64,000 bases of DNA, taken from the NCBI RefSeq assembly GCF_016428975.1, contig NZ_JAELTT010000010.1, forward strand, positions 1-64,000, given 5' to 3'. The notes beneath the pieces are model-generated. The model was given only the letters and a program-made list of their open reading frames with translations, was not told where the DNA came from and searched no databases. Shown one piece after another: positions 27,497 through 36,764 of the stretch. Source of the DNA: Dyella sp. ASV21 (GTDB taxonomy: Bacteria > Pseudomonadota > Gammaproteobacteria > Xanthomonadales > Rhodanobacteraceae). Every line of letters begins with the position of its first letter. Position 1 is the stretch's first letter. A program made the position numbers and the translations under genes.

Positions 27497-29116
27497 TTAC
27501 GGCTGGGCACCCGCCGCTTGCACGGCGGCGTAGGCATGGACGATGCCGGCGCCAATGGGCGCACCGACACTGGGCGCCACGTGCGGCACGCTAGCGGTCG
27601 ACTTCAACAACGAGGCAACTTGCGCTGGCGTGAGCAACCCTTTGCCCTGCGACAGGCGATAGCTCTGCATCAACGCCACCACACCCGCCACATGCGGCGT
27701 TGCCTGCGAGGTGCCGGCCTTGCCGTTATACGTGCCAGCAACCGGCACGGTCTTGCCCGTGTTGCCCGCCGACCAGATGAAGCCCGTGTTGACCTGCGTA
27801 CCGCTGGCAGCGTCATTCTTGTAGACGCCACCACCCGGCGCGGCCACCGTTACCAAGGCTCCGTAGTTGGAGTAATACGAACGCGCGCCGGTGGTACCCG
27901 TGGATGCGACCACCACGGCGCCAGGACAGTTGGCCGGCGAGTAGTTGACGACGTCGGCGTTGTCGTTGCCCGCCGCCACCAACACCGTGGCGCCACGCCC
28001 GATGGCTCCGGTGATCGCCGTTGCCAACGTACTGGTGGCCGCGCAAGTGCCCTTTCCGCCCAGGCTCAGGCTGATGACCTGCGCCGGGTTCGCATTGGCC
28101 GGCACGCCGGCAACGGGACCGCCGGAAGCCCAGGTAATGGCATCGGCGATGTCGGCATTGGAGCCACCGCAATGACCCAGCACGCGTACCGGAACCACCC
28201 TGGCGCCGAACGCCGTACCTGCAAGGCCGACACCATTGTTGGTGACCTGCCCGCCCGCGGTACCGAACACGTGCGTTCCGTGCCAACTGCTGTTCGCCGC
28301 GGCCTTACCGGAACATTGACCGGCGACAACCCAGTCCCCGGTGTCCCAGGCACCCGGCACGCGGCCATTGGTCGCGCGGCCGGAAGTCGACGCCGCCGTG
28401 ATGAAGTCGTAACCCGCATCGACCATCGACAGGTTGAGATCCGGATGGTTGGTCACGCCGGTATCGAGGCTGGCGATGGTGATGCCGGCACCATCCGCCA
28501 GACGCCACGCGTCTTGGGTGTGGGTACCCCCCCAGTTGGGAATGTCGATGCGCTGGGTGCTGTCGTAGAACCCCGCGCCGTTCGCGGCGAGATAGTCCCA
28601 CTGGTAGCCGCCATAGTAGTCATCGTTGGGCGCGGTAAACGCGGCCGCGCCCGCGGGCTCCGGCTCCGGTTCCTGCTCGATATCGCTCACCGCCTGCAGC
28701 ATGTACTCCGGCTCCACAAACGCCACTGCCGGATCGGCGGCGATCTGGCGGATCAGCGTGGCCGCTTCGCTCGACGAGAGGGCGCGATCGGTTTCTACCA
28801 GATCGGCGCCGGTGGCCAGCTTGCGGCCGTAACGCACGCTGATGGCGCGCGATGTGGCCCGGTTGGCGGTCATCAACCTGGCGCGGCTGACAGCCACCCC
28901 CACGTTCTGCACCGCGACGCTCGCATGGCTGCGCTCGGCGCTGCCGTCCTTGTAGGTGATGATGAAGCCGGTATACGTCTGATTCGTCTGTAACGCGCTG
29001 ACATCGAAGTTGGGGGATGGCGGCGGAGAGGTACCGAACTCGACAGCGGCCGCCTCAGCGGTGAGCGCCAGCATGAGTGCGACGGCCAAACCTTGCACCT
29101 TAAGAGCGTTCTTCAT
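27497..29116 (-). CDS. Secreted S8 (subtilisin-family) serine protease, copy 2
   Basis: This 539-residue precursor parallels copy 1 along its whole length: signal peptide (MKNALKVQGLAVALMLALTAEAAA), I9-like propeptide, and catalytic triad Asp218 (ASLDTGV), His279 (HGTHVFG) and Ser470 (AGTSQATPHVAG). A distinctive acidic insert EQEPEPEP near residue 150 sits between propeptide and catalytic domain, where copy 1 has only a short linker. It may change maturation. Long identical blocks (for example VRYGRKL, TLIRQIAADP, NHPDLNLS/NHPDLNLA, VRVLGHCGGSNADIADAITWASGG in part) show recent duplication. ATG 29116 has a strong AAGGAGAGATCACC before it. Each copy appears to have its own promoter. Confidence 0.93.
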   Translation of the reverse strand: MKNALKVQGLAVALMLALTAEAAAVEFGTSPPPSPNFDVSALQTNQTYTGFIITYKDGSAERSHASVAVQNVGVAVSRARLMTANRATSRAISVRYGRKLATGADLVETDRALSSSEAATLIRQIAADPAVAFVEPEYMLQAVSDIEQEPEPEPAGAAAFTAPNDDYYGGYQWDYLAANGAGFYDSTQRIDIPNWGGTHTQDAWRLADGAGITIASLDTGVTNHPDLNLSMVDAGYDFITAASTSGRATNGRVPGAWDTGDWVVAGQCSGKAAANSSWHGTHVFGTAGGQVTNNGVGLAGTAFGARVVPVRVLGHCGGSNADIADAITWASGGPVAGVPANANPAQVISLSLGGKGTCAATSTLATAITGAIGRGATVLVAAGNDNADVVNYSPANCPGAVVVASTGTTGARSYYSNYGALVTVAAPGGGVYKNDAASGTQVNTGFIWSAGNTGKTVPVAGTYNGKAGTSQATPHVAGVVALMQSYRLSQGKGLLTPAQVASLLKSTASVPHVAPSVGAPIGAGIVHAYAAVQAAGAQP

Positions 29117-29591
29117 GGTGATCTCTCCTTTACAACATAGGATCGAAGGCTCTACGCCCCAGCGCGCCCGGGCCTGATCGCGGCATGCATGCGGGTGCAC
29201 GTCGCCGCGATGGCTCGATGACTCGAACCTTCGATATCGCCTTGATCAAGACGCGGCGCCTCCCCAAAAGCGCCGCAAGAGGGATGTGAGTGGTGCGAGC
29301 TGCTGGATTTGTGCCCTTGTTACCGCGAGCGACGCCTGGTCGACACGGAACGCGAACGCTGGCCGAACCTCACTTCTCGCTTTCCCACATCGTCCGCGAA
29401 CATCCCGAAATCGATGAGTCGCCGCTTACCGAAGCTCACCTTTCGCAAGATTTCTCGGACAGATCGATTCCCTCATTACCTATGTGAAGACATCGCAAAA
29501 ACATGCTGCCTCATCGAAGGCACCTACAAAACTTTGTGCGTTAGTGCACAGGCCCTGCCGGCATGGAAAGCATGAAGGTTCTTGCGCGTGC
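29117..29591. other. Intergenic stretch upstream of S8 copy 2
   Basis: This contains the promoter of copy 2 and the end region of the penicillin-acylase gene. It is relatively AT-rich around 29380-29540, which fits promoter DNA. I see no supported gene. Confidence 0.4.
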
Positions 29592-31811
29592 TCAACCTCC
29601 CGGCTGATACACGCGCTCGATGTGGCCTTGCAGGTCGTCCGGCCAGAAATAAACCTTGCGCAAATGGCCGGTGGTGTAACGCTCGGCCTCGTCATTGAAG
29701 TGCGGCGATGCAGGGTGGCCGCTTTCACCGCCCGCGGTGATGGCGCGTGCTTGCACCTTGTCACCAAACTCCACCACGGCCACGAAGCTGTTGCCGCTGG
29801 TGCCGTAATAGCGACGCGTGCCCGGCCAGCGATGCGCGCCAAATGAAGCCAGCGAACCCCAACGCGACGACGTGAACGGCACCGGGATGCTGGGCTTGCT
29901 GTCGTCGAAGGGCTGCACCAAATCGCCATTGAGGCGCTGATAGCGATTCACCTCGCCCCAGGGCACACCCCAGCTGCCGAAGTCGCGTTCGAGTCGATCG
30001 GCGGCTTCGGCCAGTGCGCCCAGGCGGGCCTTGGCACCGGCGCGTTCGGCCATGATGTCGTAGACGGAAAGACTCTCCGATACATCGGACTTGTCCACCT
30101 TGTCCCACAACGTATCGCCCCAGAACACGGCCAGCGACGTCGGCATGGAGGCTATACCCCAGCGGAAATCCCAATGACGCAGCAAGCCGATGGGGCCCGC
30201 CAGTTTGGACTTCAGCGGATCGGTGGCGGACAGGGCGTCGTAGTCGGCTACCAAGATGGGTATCTGCCGCGCGAACGCCGGCAGATACGAATCGAACGCC
30301 GCATCGATCAGCGACGCCAGCGTGAACTCCCGACGATCGCCGAGTACGCGCAACGCATGCAGGCCACGTGGATTCTCGCCCACGCTATCCATGTAGCGCG
30401 GATAGTCCGCGCGCTTGGGACTGTAGGCACCCGCGGCCGAGTAAGGCCAGTTGTTGGTATTCATGATCCAGCCGTTGGGCGGATCGAGCAGGTGCGGTCC
30501 CTGGTCCAGCGGCAACAGACCCTGCCAATCGGTAGCCGGATCGCTGCCATCCACCGGCTTGGTGTAGTCGAAACGGTTATCGCGCTTGGGAATGAATTGC
30601 GGATGCAGGTACGCGATATGGCCTTGGTCGTCCGCATAGATGGTGTTGTTGGACGAGTTGGCCTTGAGCTCGGCGATCTTCATGAAGCTGGCGAAGTCGT
30701 TCGCCTTGGTGCGCAGCCAGCTCTGCTCCAGCGCTTCCATGGGCTTGTTCATCAGCGCGGTGGCGATCCATTTGCCATCGGCTTCGCGTACCACGGGACC
30801 GTGATGCGTGGCGTAGGTGGTGAACGTACGCGTGCCCATCGAGCCATCGCTCTTGCGATAGGCCACCCGTATGTCGCGCGCGTGTACGGGTCGCAGCGCG
30901 CCGCCATAGCGATAGCTCAACGTGCTGCCATCGCGCACGATGGTCTCGGCGAATTCGTCCACCACATCGGCGGTGGTGGAGGTATGCATCCAGCCGATGT
31001 GCGGATTGAAACCCTGGTAGATAAAGAACTGTCCCCAGGTCACCGCGCCGTAGGCATCCAGCCCCGCATCGCTGCTCATCTGCAATTCGGAGCGAAAGAA
31101 GAACGACGTGTGCGGATTTATCAGCAGCAGCGCATGACCGTCCGCGCTGAGCTTGGGTGCAATGGCGATGCCGTTGGAACCGGTCGGCTCCACCCAGCTT
31201 GATGGCGTATCCGCGAAGGCCACCGTATCGCCGGCTTTACCGTAGAACGCCTGCAAGTCCTTCAGCGACACGCGCTCGATATCGCCACCAATGCTGCCCT
31301 CGCTGAAGCTCAAGGCCATCCACGGCTCGAAATGCGTAATCACGCGTGGATGCACGTCCGGATGCGTGGCGAGGTAATAGTTGAGGCCATCGGCCCAGGC
31401 GTTCATCAGCTCACGCAGCCATGCAGGGCTTTGCGCGTACAGGCGCTGGAGCTGCAACGGATCGATCCACAGTTGCTGGCGCAGGTCCGACCAGATCGCC
31501 TGCTCGCCTTCGGCCTGAGCCAACCAGCCCAGCGCGTTGAGGTAATTGGTTTCGACGCGGGGAAAGTCGTCCTCGGCCTGGGTGTAAGCCATGCCGAACA
31601 CCGCATCGGCATCGGTCTTGCCATGCACATGGGCAATGCCCCAGTCATCGCGGGTGATGGTCACCGCCTGCGCCTGATGCTGCCAGCGCGCAAGGTCCGC
31701 ACTCGCCGCGTGCGCGCCGGCAGCGACCAGACCCAGCGCCACACACACCGCACCGGCCAGCATGCCCGGCACCACACGGTGCCGCTTCATCCCCGTGGTC
31801 TGCACGCCCAT
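29592..31811 (-). CDS. Penicillin-acylase-family (Ntn) amidohydrolase, exported
   Basis: This 739-residue precursor has an N-terminal signal region (MKRHRVVPGMLAGAVCVALGLVAAGAHA). The chain is expected to self-cleave before Ser212 (VEPTGSNGIAIAP), the N-terminal nucleophile of the beta subunit. The alpha-subunit segment DDWGIAHVHGKTDADAVFGMAYTQAEDD and the beta-subunit segments NPHTSFFF, GFNPHIGWMHT and HHGPVV are family hallmarks. Related enzymes cleave penicillins, aculeacin or acyl-homoserine lactones, so a quorum-quenching role is possible. It acts in the periplasm or outside the cell. ATG 31811 is chosen because GGGGAG lies eight bases upstream; ATG 31832 and 31847 are alternatives. It is transcribed divergently from queF. 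Confidence 0.88.
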   Translation of the reverse strand: MGVQTTGMKRHRVVPGMLAGAVCVALGLVAAGAHAASADLARWQHQAQAVTITRDDWGIAHVHGKTDADAVFGMAYTQAEDDFPRVETNYLNALGWLAQAEGEQAIWSDLRQQLWIDPLQLQRLYAQSPAWLRELMNAWADGLNYYLATHPDVHPRVITHFEPWMALSFSEGSIGGDIERVSLKDLQAFYGKAGDTVAFADTPSSWVEPTGSNGIAIAPKLSADGHALLLINPHTSFFFRSELQMSSDAGLDAYGAVTWGQFFIYQGFNPHIGWMHTSTTADVVDEFAETIVRDGSTLSYRYGGALRPVHARDIRVAYRKSDGSMGTRTFTTYATHHGPVVREADGKWIATALMNKPMEALEQSWLRTKANDFASFMKIAELKANSSNNTIYADDQGHIAYLHPQFIPKRDNRFDYTKPVDGSDPATDWQGLLPLDQGPHLLDPPNGWIMNTNNWPYSAAGAYSPKRADYPRYMDSVGENPRGLHALRVLGDRREFTLASLIDAAFDSYLPAFARQIPILVADYDALSATDPLKSKLAGPIGLLRHWDFRWGIASMPTSLAVFWGDTLWDKVDKSDVSESLSVYDIMAERAGAKARLGALAEAADRLERDFGSWGVPWGEVNRYQRLNGDLVQPFDDSKPSIPVPFTSSRWGSLASFGAHRWPGTRRYYGTSGNSFVAVVEFGDKVQARAITAGGESGHPASPHFNDEAERYTTGHLRKVYFWPDDLQGHIERVYQPGG

Positions 31812-32091
31812 GCTTCCGCTCCCCTTGCTCATGCGCTGATCCCGCATTGGTGGTATCCCCAGACTATTGCCCGATAGTAGCCAAGCCGCCGCGCCTGCCG
31901 ATAGGCAAGCAGCGCGACGTGTCCGCGAAGGACCACGCCTGCCATCCGCCCGCCGAGGCGTTCTGCCGGCGCAGCGGCGCGGCGCGTGTGGGTACCCGGC
32001 TGGCCTCACGCCGAGCTGGCCGGCATGGCCCGAGCCACGACGGGGCCTGATCGACGCAGACCGTCGCCGCCGGGGCGGTACAATGGGCGCC

Positions 32092-32916
32092 ATGAGTACT
32101 CCCGAACATTCCCCGCTCGGCAAGACCACCGTCTACGCCGACCGTTACGATCCCAGCCTGTTGTTTCCCATTCCCCGCAGCGCCAAGCGCGAGGAAATCG
32201 GCGTGACGTTGCCGCTGCCCTTCCATGGCGAGGACATCTGGAACGCCTATGAGCTGTCCTGGCTGGACGCGCGTGGCAAACCGGTGGTGGCGCTGGCCGA
32301 ATTCCGCGTGCCGGCCGCTTCGCCCCATATCATTGAGTCCAAATCGTTCAAGCTCTACCTCAATGGCTTTTCGCAGGAACGCCTGACCGATACGGCCACC
32401 CTGATGGATACGCTGGTGCGCGACCTCTCCGCCGCGGCCGGTGCGCCGGTATCGGTGACGCTGAGCGACGCGCAGGCACGCGGGCATGCGGTGACCGACC
32501 TGGATGGCACGCTGGTCGATGAACTCACCGTCGACATCGACGACTACGGCCCGCCGCGCGCGGATTACCTGCAAGCGGACGCCACCGCCCCCGTGATCGA
32601 GGAAGCGCTGGTTTCCAACTTGCTGCGCTCCAACTGCCCGGTCACCGGCCAGCCCGACTGGGGCAGCGTGCAGATCCGCTACCGCGGCGCGCCCATCGAC
32701 CCGGCGGGCTTGCTGCGCTATCTGGTGTCCTTCCGCAATCACAACGAATTCCACGAACAGTGCGTGGAGCGCATTTTCGTGGACGTGATGGCGCGCTGCC
32801 GCCCACAGAAACTCAGCGTCTACGCGCGCTACACGCGTCGCGGCGGCCTGGATATCAACCCTTACCGCAGCACCGGCACCGAAACACCCGGCAATCCGCG
32901 CGGCGCACGCCAGTAA
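32092..32916 (+). CDS. queF: NADPH-dependent 7-cyano-7-deazaguanine (preQ0) reductase
   Basis: This 274-residue enzyme of the long, bimodular QueF type matches the roughly 280-residue Escherichia coli enzyme. The N-terminal module has [12 protein letters not shown]. The C-terminal module has the catalytic cysteine and aspartate in [14 protein letters not shown] (Cys182, Asp189) and the substrate-binding glutamate region FHEQCVERI. It reduces preQ0 nitrile to preQ1, the last step before the base is placed in tRNA to make queuosine. ATG 32092 is chosen because the homologous start [13 protein letters not shown] is there; an ATG three codons upstream is possible. No preQ1 riboswitch could be recognised in the leader. 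Other queuosine genes are not in the window. Confidence 0.97.
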   Translation: MSTPEHSPLGKTTVYADRYDPSLLFPIPRSAKREEIGVTLPLPFHGEDIWNAYELSWLDARGKPVVALAEFRVPAASPHIIESKSFKLYLNGFSQERLTDTATLMDTLVRDLSAAAGAPVSVTLSDAQARGHAVTDLDGTLVDELTVDIDDYGPPRADYLQADATAPVIEEALVSNLLRSNCPVTGQPDWGSVQIRYRGAPIDPAGLLRYLVSFRNHNEFHEQCVERIFVDVMARCRPQKLSVYARYTRRGGLDINPYRSTGTETPGNPRGARQ

Positions 32917-32998
32917 AACCCACGATGTGAAGCCAATGTCGCAGCCCACGCCCTCGCTTAAGGGGGCTTCAGTGCGGCAAGGCTACCCTGTCTCTGCA

Positions 32999-33030
32999 CA
33001 GCGGCTCGTCGCATCCACGATGAGCCGCTG
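32999..33030 (+). promoter_or_regulatory. Hairpin between queF and the lipoprotein gene
   Basis: Nine-base perfect arms (CAGCGGCTC and its complement) surround 14 bases, 80 bases after queF and 29 bases before the lipoprotein ATG. There is no T-tract. It may end the queF transcript or lie in the 5' leader of the next gene. Confidence 0.4.
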
Positions 33031-33058
33031 TGTTCCGTCACTAGCCACGGGGTCAGTC

Positions 33059-33649
33059 ATGAACGCTCACGTACGCCACACCGCCATGTACTGCGCGACC
33101 CTTGCCGGCCTGCTGATGCTCAGCGCGTGCGGCAAGAACGAGCAGGAATCCAACACCACACCCCCTGCGCCGGCCACCAGCGCACCCGCGCCGACGATGC
33201 CTGTTTCGCCTCCGCCGGCAGGCACGGCACCGGCACCGGCCATGTCCTCGCCCGCCATGCCTGCCTCCTCGCCCGCCAGCGGCGGCATGGCCAGCGTCCC
33301 TGCCCACAACGAGATCAAGGTCGCCGCCGTCACGCTCGGCAGCGCGGTGGATCGCTCGCTGGCGGTCAGTAAGGAACAGCGCCACTTCGCTCCGGAAGAC
33401 AAGGCCATCTACGCGGCCGTCAACACCGTGGGCCGCGCCGACAGCGCCACCTTGAATGCCACCTGGAGCTACGAGGAAGGCAAGGGCCAGACCTTCAGCA
33501 GCACCACCGAATCCATTGCTACCGATGGACCGGCCACCACCACGTTCAAGGTGCAGAACCCCAACGCGTGGCCGCAGGGCAAGTACCGCGTGCAGATTTC
33601 ACTCAACGGCAAGCCGGTCGCCAGCGAGAACTTTGAAATTCGCAGTTAA
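33059..33649 (+). CDS. Lipoprotein with Pro/Ala-rich linker
   Basis: This 196-residue lipoprotein has the signal ATLAGLLMLSAC with lipobox LSAC. A low-complexity Pro/Ala/Ser linker of about 60 residues follows (for example TTPPAPATSAPAPTMPVSPPP), then a domain of about 105 residues. That domain begins IKVAAVTLGSAVDRSLAVSKEQ and ends KYRVQISLNGKPVASENFEI, a beta-sandwich-like pattern with periodic hydrophobic strands, resembling small Ig-like ligand-binding domains of periplasmic lipoproteins. I do not recognise a function. The linker suggests that the domain reaches across the periplasm. Its 3' end runs into a strong bidirectional terminator. Confidence 0.78.
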   Translation: MNAHVRHTAMYCATLAGLLMLSACGKNEQESNTTPPAPATSAPAPTMPVSPPPAGTAPAPAMSSPAMPASSPASGGMASVPAHNEIKVAAVTLGSAVDRSLAVSKEQRHFAPEDKAIYAAVNTVGRADSATLNATWSYEEGKGQTFSSTTESIATDGPATTTFKVQNPNAWPQGKYRVQISLNGKPVASENFEIRS

Positions 33650-33674
33650 GCCGAAACGCACACTGCCACCCGTA

Positions 33675-33701
33675 AAGGGCGCCATGGGGCGCCCTTTTTT
33701 T
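33675..33701. terminator. Intrinsic terminator between convergent genes
   Basis: A nine-bp stem (AAGGGCGCC and complement) with loop ATGG is followed on the plus strand by seven T. It ends the lipoprotein gene; the A-run before the stem lets it serve the minus-strand acyltransferase operon as well, although that side has only three T. Confidence 0.85.
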
Positions 33702-33714
33702 GCGCGCAACGCGG

Positions 33715-34857
33715 TCAGCCCACCGCTTCGTCCAGCATGCGCGCGGGCATTGCGCGGCGACGCGCGTCGCGCCAGCGCAGGCATGGTCGCTCCACGGCGT
33801 AATGGAGCAAGACGCCACCGGCCAGGGTCGCCATCGCATACGCCACGAACAACAGCCAATGATGGTGTTGCAGGCGTTCGGCGACATGTTCGTGCACCAG
33901 ATGCAACATGCCCTTGTGGCAGAGATACAGACTGTAGGAAATACCGGCGAACCACGCCGCCCCCGGTACGCGCACCCTCGCCAACAGCGACGTACCGCCG
34001 CTGGCTGCCGCGACCAGCGCCAACAGGGCGAGCGACAACAGGGGATAGCCCACCACCGTGGCGGCGAAGCCCGTGCGCTGCCGAAAGAGCGCGATGGAAG
34101 CGGCCAACAGCGAGAGCCCCAGCAACAGCACCAGGTTGCCCTGTCGTTGCACCCATGCCATCCAGCCTGGGCGATACACCGCGCACGCGGCCAAGGCCAC
34201 CCCAGCCAGCAGACCATCGAGGCGGGAATAGGTCGGGTAGTAGATGTAGCGAAGGAACATCAGCCCCGAGCTACCGTCATCGGCCAGGCGCGCAGGCTGG
34301 TAGCAGTGCAGCCACAACCATGCACGCAACACCATGCCACCCCCGACGATGCACGCGCCCAGCAGGGCGAAGCGCCCTATCGACGGCTTGATCGCTGGCT
34401 TGCGCAGCATCCACAGCGCAGCAATCGGAAACAGTAGATAGAAGTGCTCTTCCACGCATAGCGACCAGACATGCGAGAACGCGTAGTTATCCGGCTGGTC
34501 GAACAGCAGGTTGAAGGTGAACGTGGGGAACTGCCATAGCGGCTGCATTCCCGGTGTTTCGCGCCACGCTGGCCACAGGGCGTACAAGGCCAGCGTTACG
34601 ACAAACGCCGGCAGGATGCGATAGGCGCGGCGGCGATAGAAGCCGTAGAAATCCAGGCTGTGCCCGGCGGCCAACGGCCGCAGCACCTGGGTGCCGATCA
34701 GGTAACCGCTCAGCACGAAGAACAGGTCCACGCCCATCCAGCCGTACTGCTCGGCGCCGGCGAGATGGTCACCCACCCCGCCCACCAGATAAGAGTGAAA
34801 CACCATCACCCAGAGAATGGCGACGGTGCGTAGCAGGTCCAGACCGGGAAAGCGCAT
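33715..34857 (-). CDS. Acyltransferase-3 family membrane protein
   Basis: This 380-residue protein has about ten transmembrane helices. It opens with the acyltransferase-3 pattern MRFPGLDLLRTVAILWVMVFHSY, containing the conserved catalytic-site His, and the motif WMGVDLFFVLSGYLI follows. Mid-chain SHVWSLCVEEHFYLLFP is a second family hallmark. Such enzymes move acetyl or succinyl groups to sugars of O-antigen, periplasmic glucans or exopolysaccharide at the inner membrane. The start is ATG 34857, 25 bases after the LytTR regulator gene, so it is the last gene of the NTF2-kinase-regulator operon. The regulators may control this enzyme. Substrate unknown. Confidence 0.88.
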   Translation of the reverse strand: MRFPGLDLLRTVAILWVMVFHSYLVGGVGDHLAGAEQYGWMGVDLFFVLSGYLIGTQVLRPLAAGHSLDFYGFYRRRAYRILPAFVVTLALYALWPAWRETPGMQPLWQFPTFTFNLLFDQPDNYAFSHVWSLCVEEHFYLLFPIAALWMLRKPAIKPSIGRFALLGACIVGGGMVLRAWLWLHCYQPARLADDGSSGLMFLRYIYYPTYSRLDGLLAGVALAACAVYRPGWMAWVQRQGNLVLLLGLSLLAASIALFRQRTGFAATVVGYPLLSLALLALVAAASGGTSLLARVRVPGAAWFAGISYSLYLCHKGMLHLVHEHVAERLQHHHWLLFVAYAMATLAGGVLLHYAVERPCLRWRDARRRAMPARMLDEAVG

Positions 34858-34882
34858 GTCGTTGCAGGTTCCGTAGTGAGAG

Positions 34883-35614
34883 TCAACGCGCCGCGAGCGC
34901 GGCGTGCAGTGGATCGATGTAGGTGCGGCTGGCGCGCAGTGGAGTGCCATCGCGCAAGCGCAACAGGCAATCGCGATTGGATAGCGCCTCCATTTCAGCG
35001 ATGCGGTCCACCCGTACGATGGTGGAGCGGTGAATGCGCACGAAGCGGCGAGGGTCCAGTCGCAGGCTCAGCTGGTGCAGCGATTCGCGCAATAAGTACA
35101 CGCGCGATCCAACATGCAGGCCGGCATAGTCGTCCTGCGCCTCGATCCAATCGATGTCGCTGGCGTCGATCACCGCGATGCGTTGCCCGATCCGCACGCT
35201 GAAGCGCTCGACCCAGGGCGTGGCCGCCGTATCCACGCCGGGCTGCGAGCGATGGCGCAGCGCGGCCCGCGCACGATCCAGCGACTCCTGAAAGCGCGAA
35301 TCGTCGATGGGCTTGAGCAGGTAATCCAAGGCCTGCAATTCGAAAGCCGCCACGGCGAAGTGATCGTAAGCGGTAAGCAGCACCGCCAGTGGCCGTACCG
35401 AGGGCGGCAGGCGGCGCAACACCTCGATGCCGCTCGGCCCGGGCATCTGCACATCCATGAACACCAGGTCCGGCCGCAGCGCCTGCACGGCCTGTGCCGC
35501 AGCATCCCCATCGCCTGCCTCGCCCACGCACGACACATCCGGCTGCGCGGCCAGGCGAGCACGCACCCCATCGCGGGCCAACGGTTCGTCATCGACCACC
35601 AGCACCCGCATCAT
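34883..35614 (-). CDS. LytTR-family response regulator
   Basis: This 243-residue regulator has a receiver domain at 1-120 with acidic pocket Asp8/Asp9, phosphorylation site Asp54 (LVFMDVQMPG), Thr/Ala switch LLTAYD and Lys in YLLKPI. A LytTR DNA-binding domain at about 140-240 follows (VIDASDIDWIEAQDDYAGLHVG ... FVRIHRSTIVRVDRI). Such AlgR/LytR-type regulators bind direct repeats upstream of cell-envelope or polysaccharide genes. Its ATG overlaps the stop of the histidine-kinase gene by four bases, so both proteins are made together as a two-component pair. The acyltransferase gene follows directly. Confidence 0.93.
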   Translation of the reverse strand: MMRVLVVDDEPLARDGVRARLAAQPDVSCVGEAGDGDAAAQAVQALRPDLVFMDVQMPGPSGIEVLRRLPPSVRPLAVLLTAYDHFAVAAFELQALDYLLKPIDDSRFQESLDRARAALRHRSQPGVDTAATPWVERFSVRIGQRIAVIDASDIDWIEAQDDYAGLHVGSRVYLLRESLHQLSLRLDPRRFVRIHRSTIVRVDRIAEMEALSNRDCLLRLRDGTPLRASRTYIDPLHAALAAR

Positions 35615-36705
35615 GCGGCTCGCTCGTGCGACGTGGGCGCCAGGGCGGCCCGTCGCAGTGGCAAGCCAATGCGCAGGGTATAGCTGCCCTCGGGAGTCTT
35701 CGCCACGCTCAGCGCATGCGTCTCCGGGTACAAGGTCCGCAGGCGCTGGCGCAGGTTGCTCAGGCCGATCGCCGAGGGTCGTTGCGCGTGCGGCTCTTCC
35801 GCTTGCGGCGCACCGTCGTTATGCAGCGTCATCACCAGTTGGTCGTCTTCGGCATCGATTCGCAGGCTCACCGTTCCCCCCATCGCGCGCCGCGCAATGC
35901 CATGGCGTATCGCGTTCTCCAGCAGCGGCTGCAACAGCAGTGGCGGCACCTTGGCCTGCAGCAATCCCGGCCCCACGCGCATGTTCACCTGCAAGCGCTG
36001 GCCGAATCGGGCCTTTTCGATGTCGAGATAGTGTTCGGTCAACGACAACTCATCGGCCAGGGTCACCTCCGGCGTATCGCTGCGCTCAAGCGTGGCCCGC
36101 AACAGATCACCCAGCCGCGCGATCATGCGCGTGGCGTCCTGTCCTCGGCCATCGGCTACCAGGGCCGAAATGCTGTTGAGCGTGTTGAACAGAAAGTGCG
36201 GATGCAGTTGATACTGCAAGGCGCGCAACTGGGCCTCCCGCGCCTGTGCGGCGGCCTGCGCCTCGCGCTGGCGAGCGGCTTGCAAGGCATCGTAGTGATG
36301 CAGCAACTCGTGCACCGCGCAAAAGGCGATCAGCGCCAGCCAGCAGCCGTCCAGGCCAACAAAGATGCGCCGAAGCTGAAACGCCGGCGCCAGCCCCGCG
36401 TGAACGGCCGCGGCAAGCGCCAACGCGCTGTTGATTACCGAAGCCACGTACGTCGCCACCAGCAGCAGCGGCACGCGAAGGCGCGCGGACGCATCGCGCC
36501 GCCACAGCATGCGCTGAAACAGGCTGAGCGGGACGATCCAGCCCAGATAGCAGGCCGCGTAGAACGCGCGATACGCGCCTGCATAGGCATGCCCCAACTC
36601 CGGCAATGCCATCACGCCCATGCACAGGGCGATGGGCAGGCCCGCCAGCAGGGCGACGCGCAGCGGTAGTCCACCGGATGGATCGGGGCGCGAAATGCTC
36701 GTCAT
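35611..36705 (-). CDS. LytS/YehU-type sensor histidine kinase
   Basis: This 364-residue kinase begins with about four transmembrane helices in residues 15-135 (no large periplasmic sensor). A helical linker rich in Gln and Ala (QREAQAAAQAREAQLRALQ) leads to the His_kinase motif QLHPHFLFNTLNSISAL with phospho-acceptor His170. The ATP-binding domain follows (PPLLLQPLLENAIRHGIA, N-box) and ends in the G-box IGLSNLRQRLRTLY. This is the short LytS/AlgZ family that pairs with LytTR regulators. It is coupled to the regulator by a four-base overlap. ATG 36705 is chosen at the family start. The signal sensed is unknown; membrane-bound sensing is likely. Confidence 0.92.
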   Translation of the reverse strand: MTSISRPDPSGGLPLRVALLAGLPIALCMGVMALPELGHAYAGAYRAFYAACYLGWIVPLSLFQRMLWRRDASARLRVPLLLVATYVASVINSALALAAAVHAGLAPAFQLRRIFVGLDGCWLALIAFCAVHELLHHYDALQAARQREAQAAAQAREAQLRALQYQLHPHFLFNTLNSISALVADGRGQDATRMIARLGDLLRATLERSDTPEVTLADELSLTEHYLDIEKARFGQRLQVNMRVGPGLLQAKVPPLLLQPLLENAIRHGIARRAMGGTVSLRIDAEDDQLVMTLHNDGAPQAEEPHAQRPSAIGLSNLRQRLRTLYPETHALSVAKTPEGSYTLRIGLPLRRAALAPTSHERAA

Positions 36706-36764
36706 GGTGTTGCTCGCAAGGGGCGCCGGCCCCACTGCCGGACGCACGGCGCACCCTATAGGGA

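Noticed and set aside
31848-32091. A preQ1 riboswitch in front of queF
   Set aside because: No short pseudoknot-type aptamer with the A-rich tail could be recognised in this very GC-rich leader.
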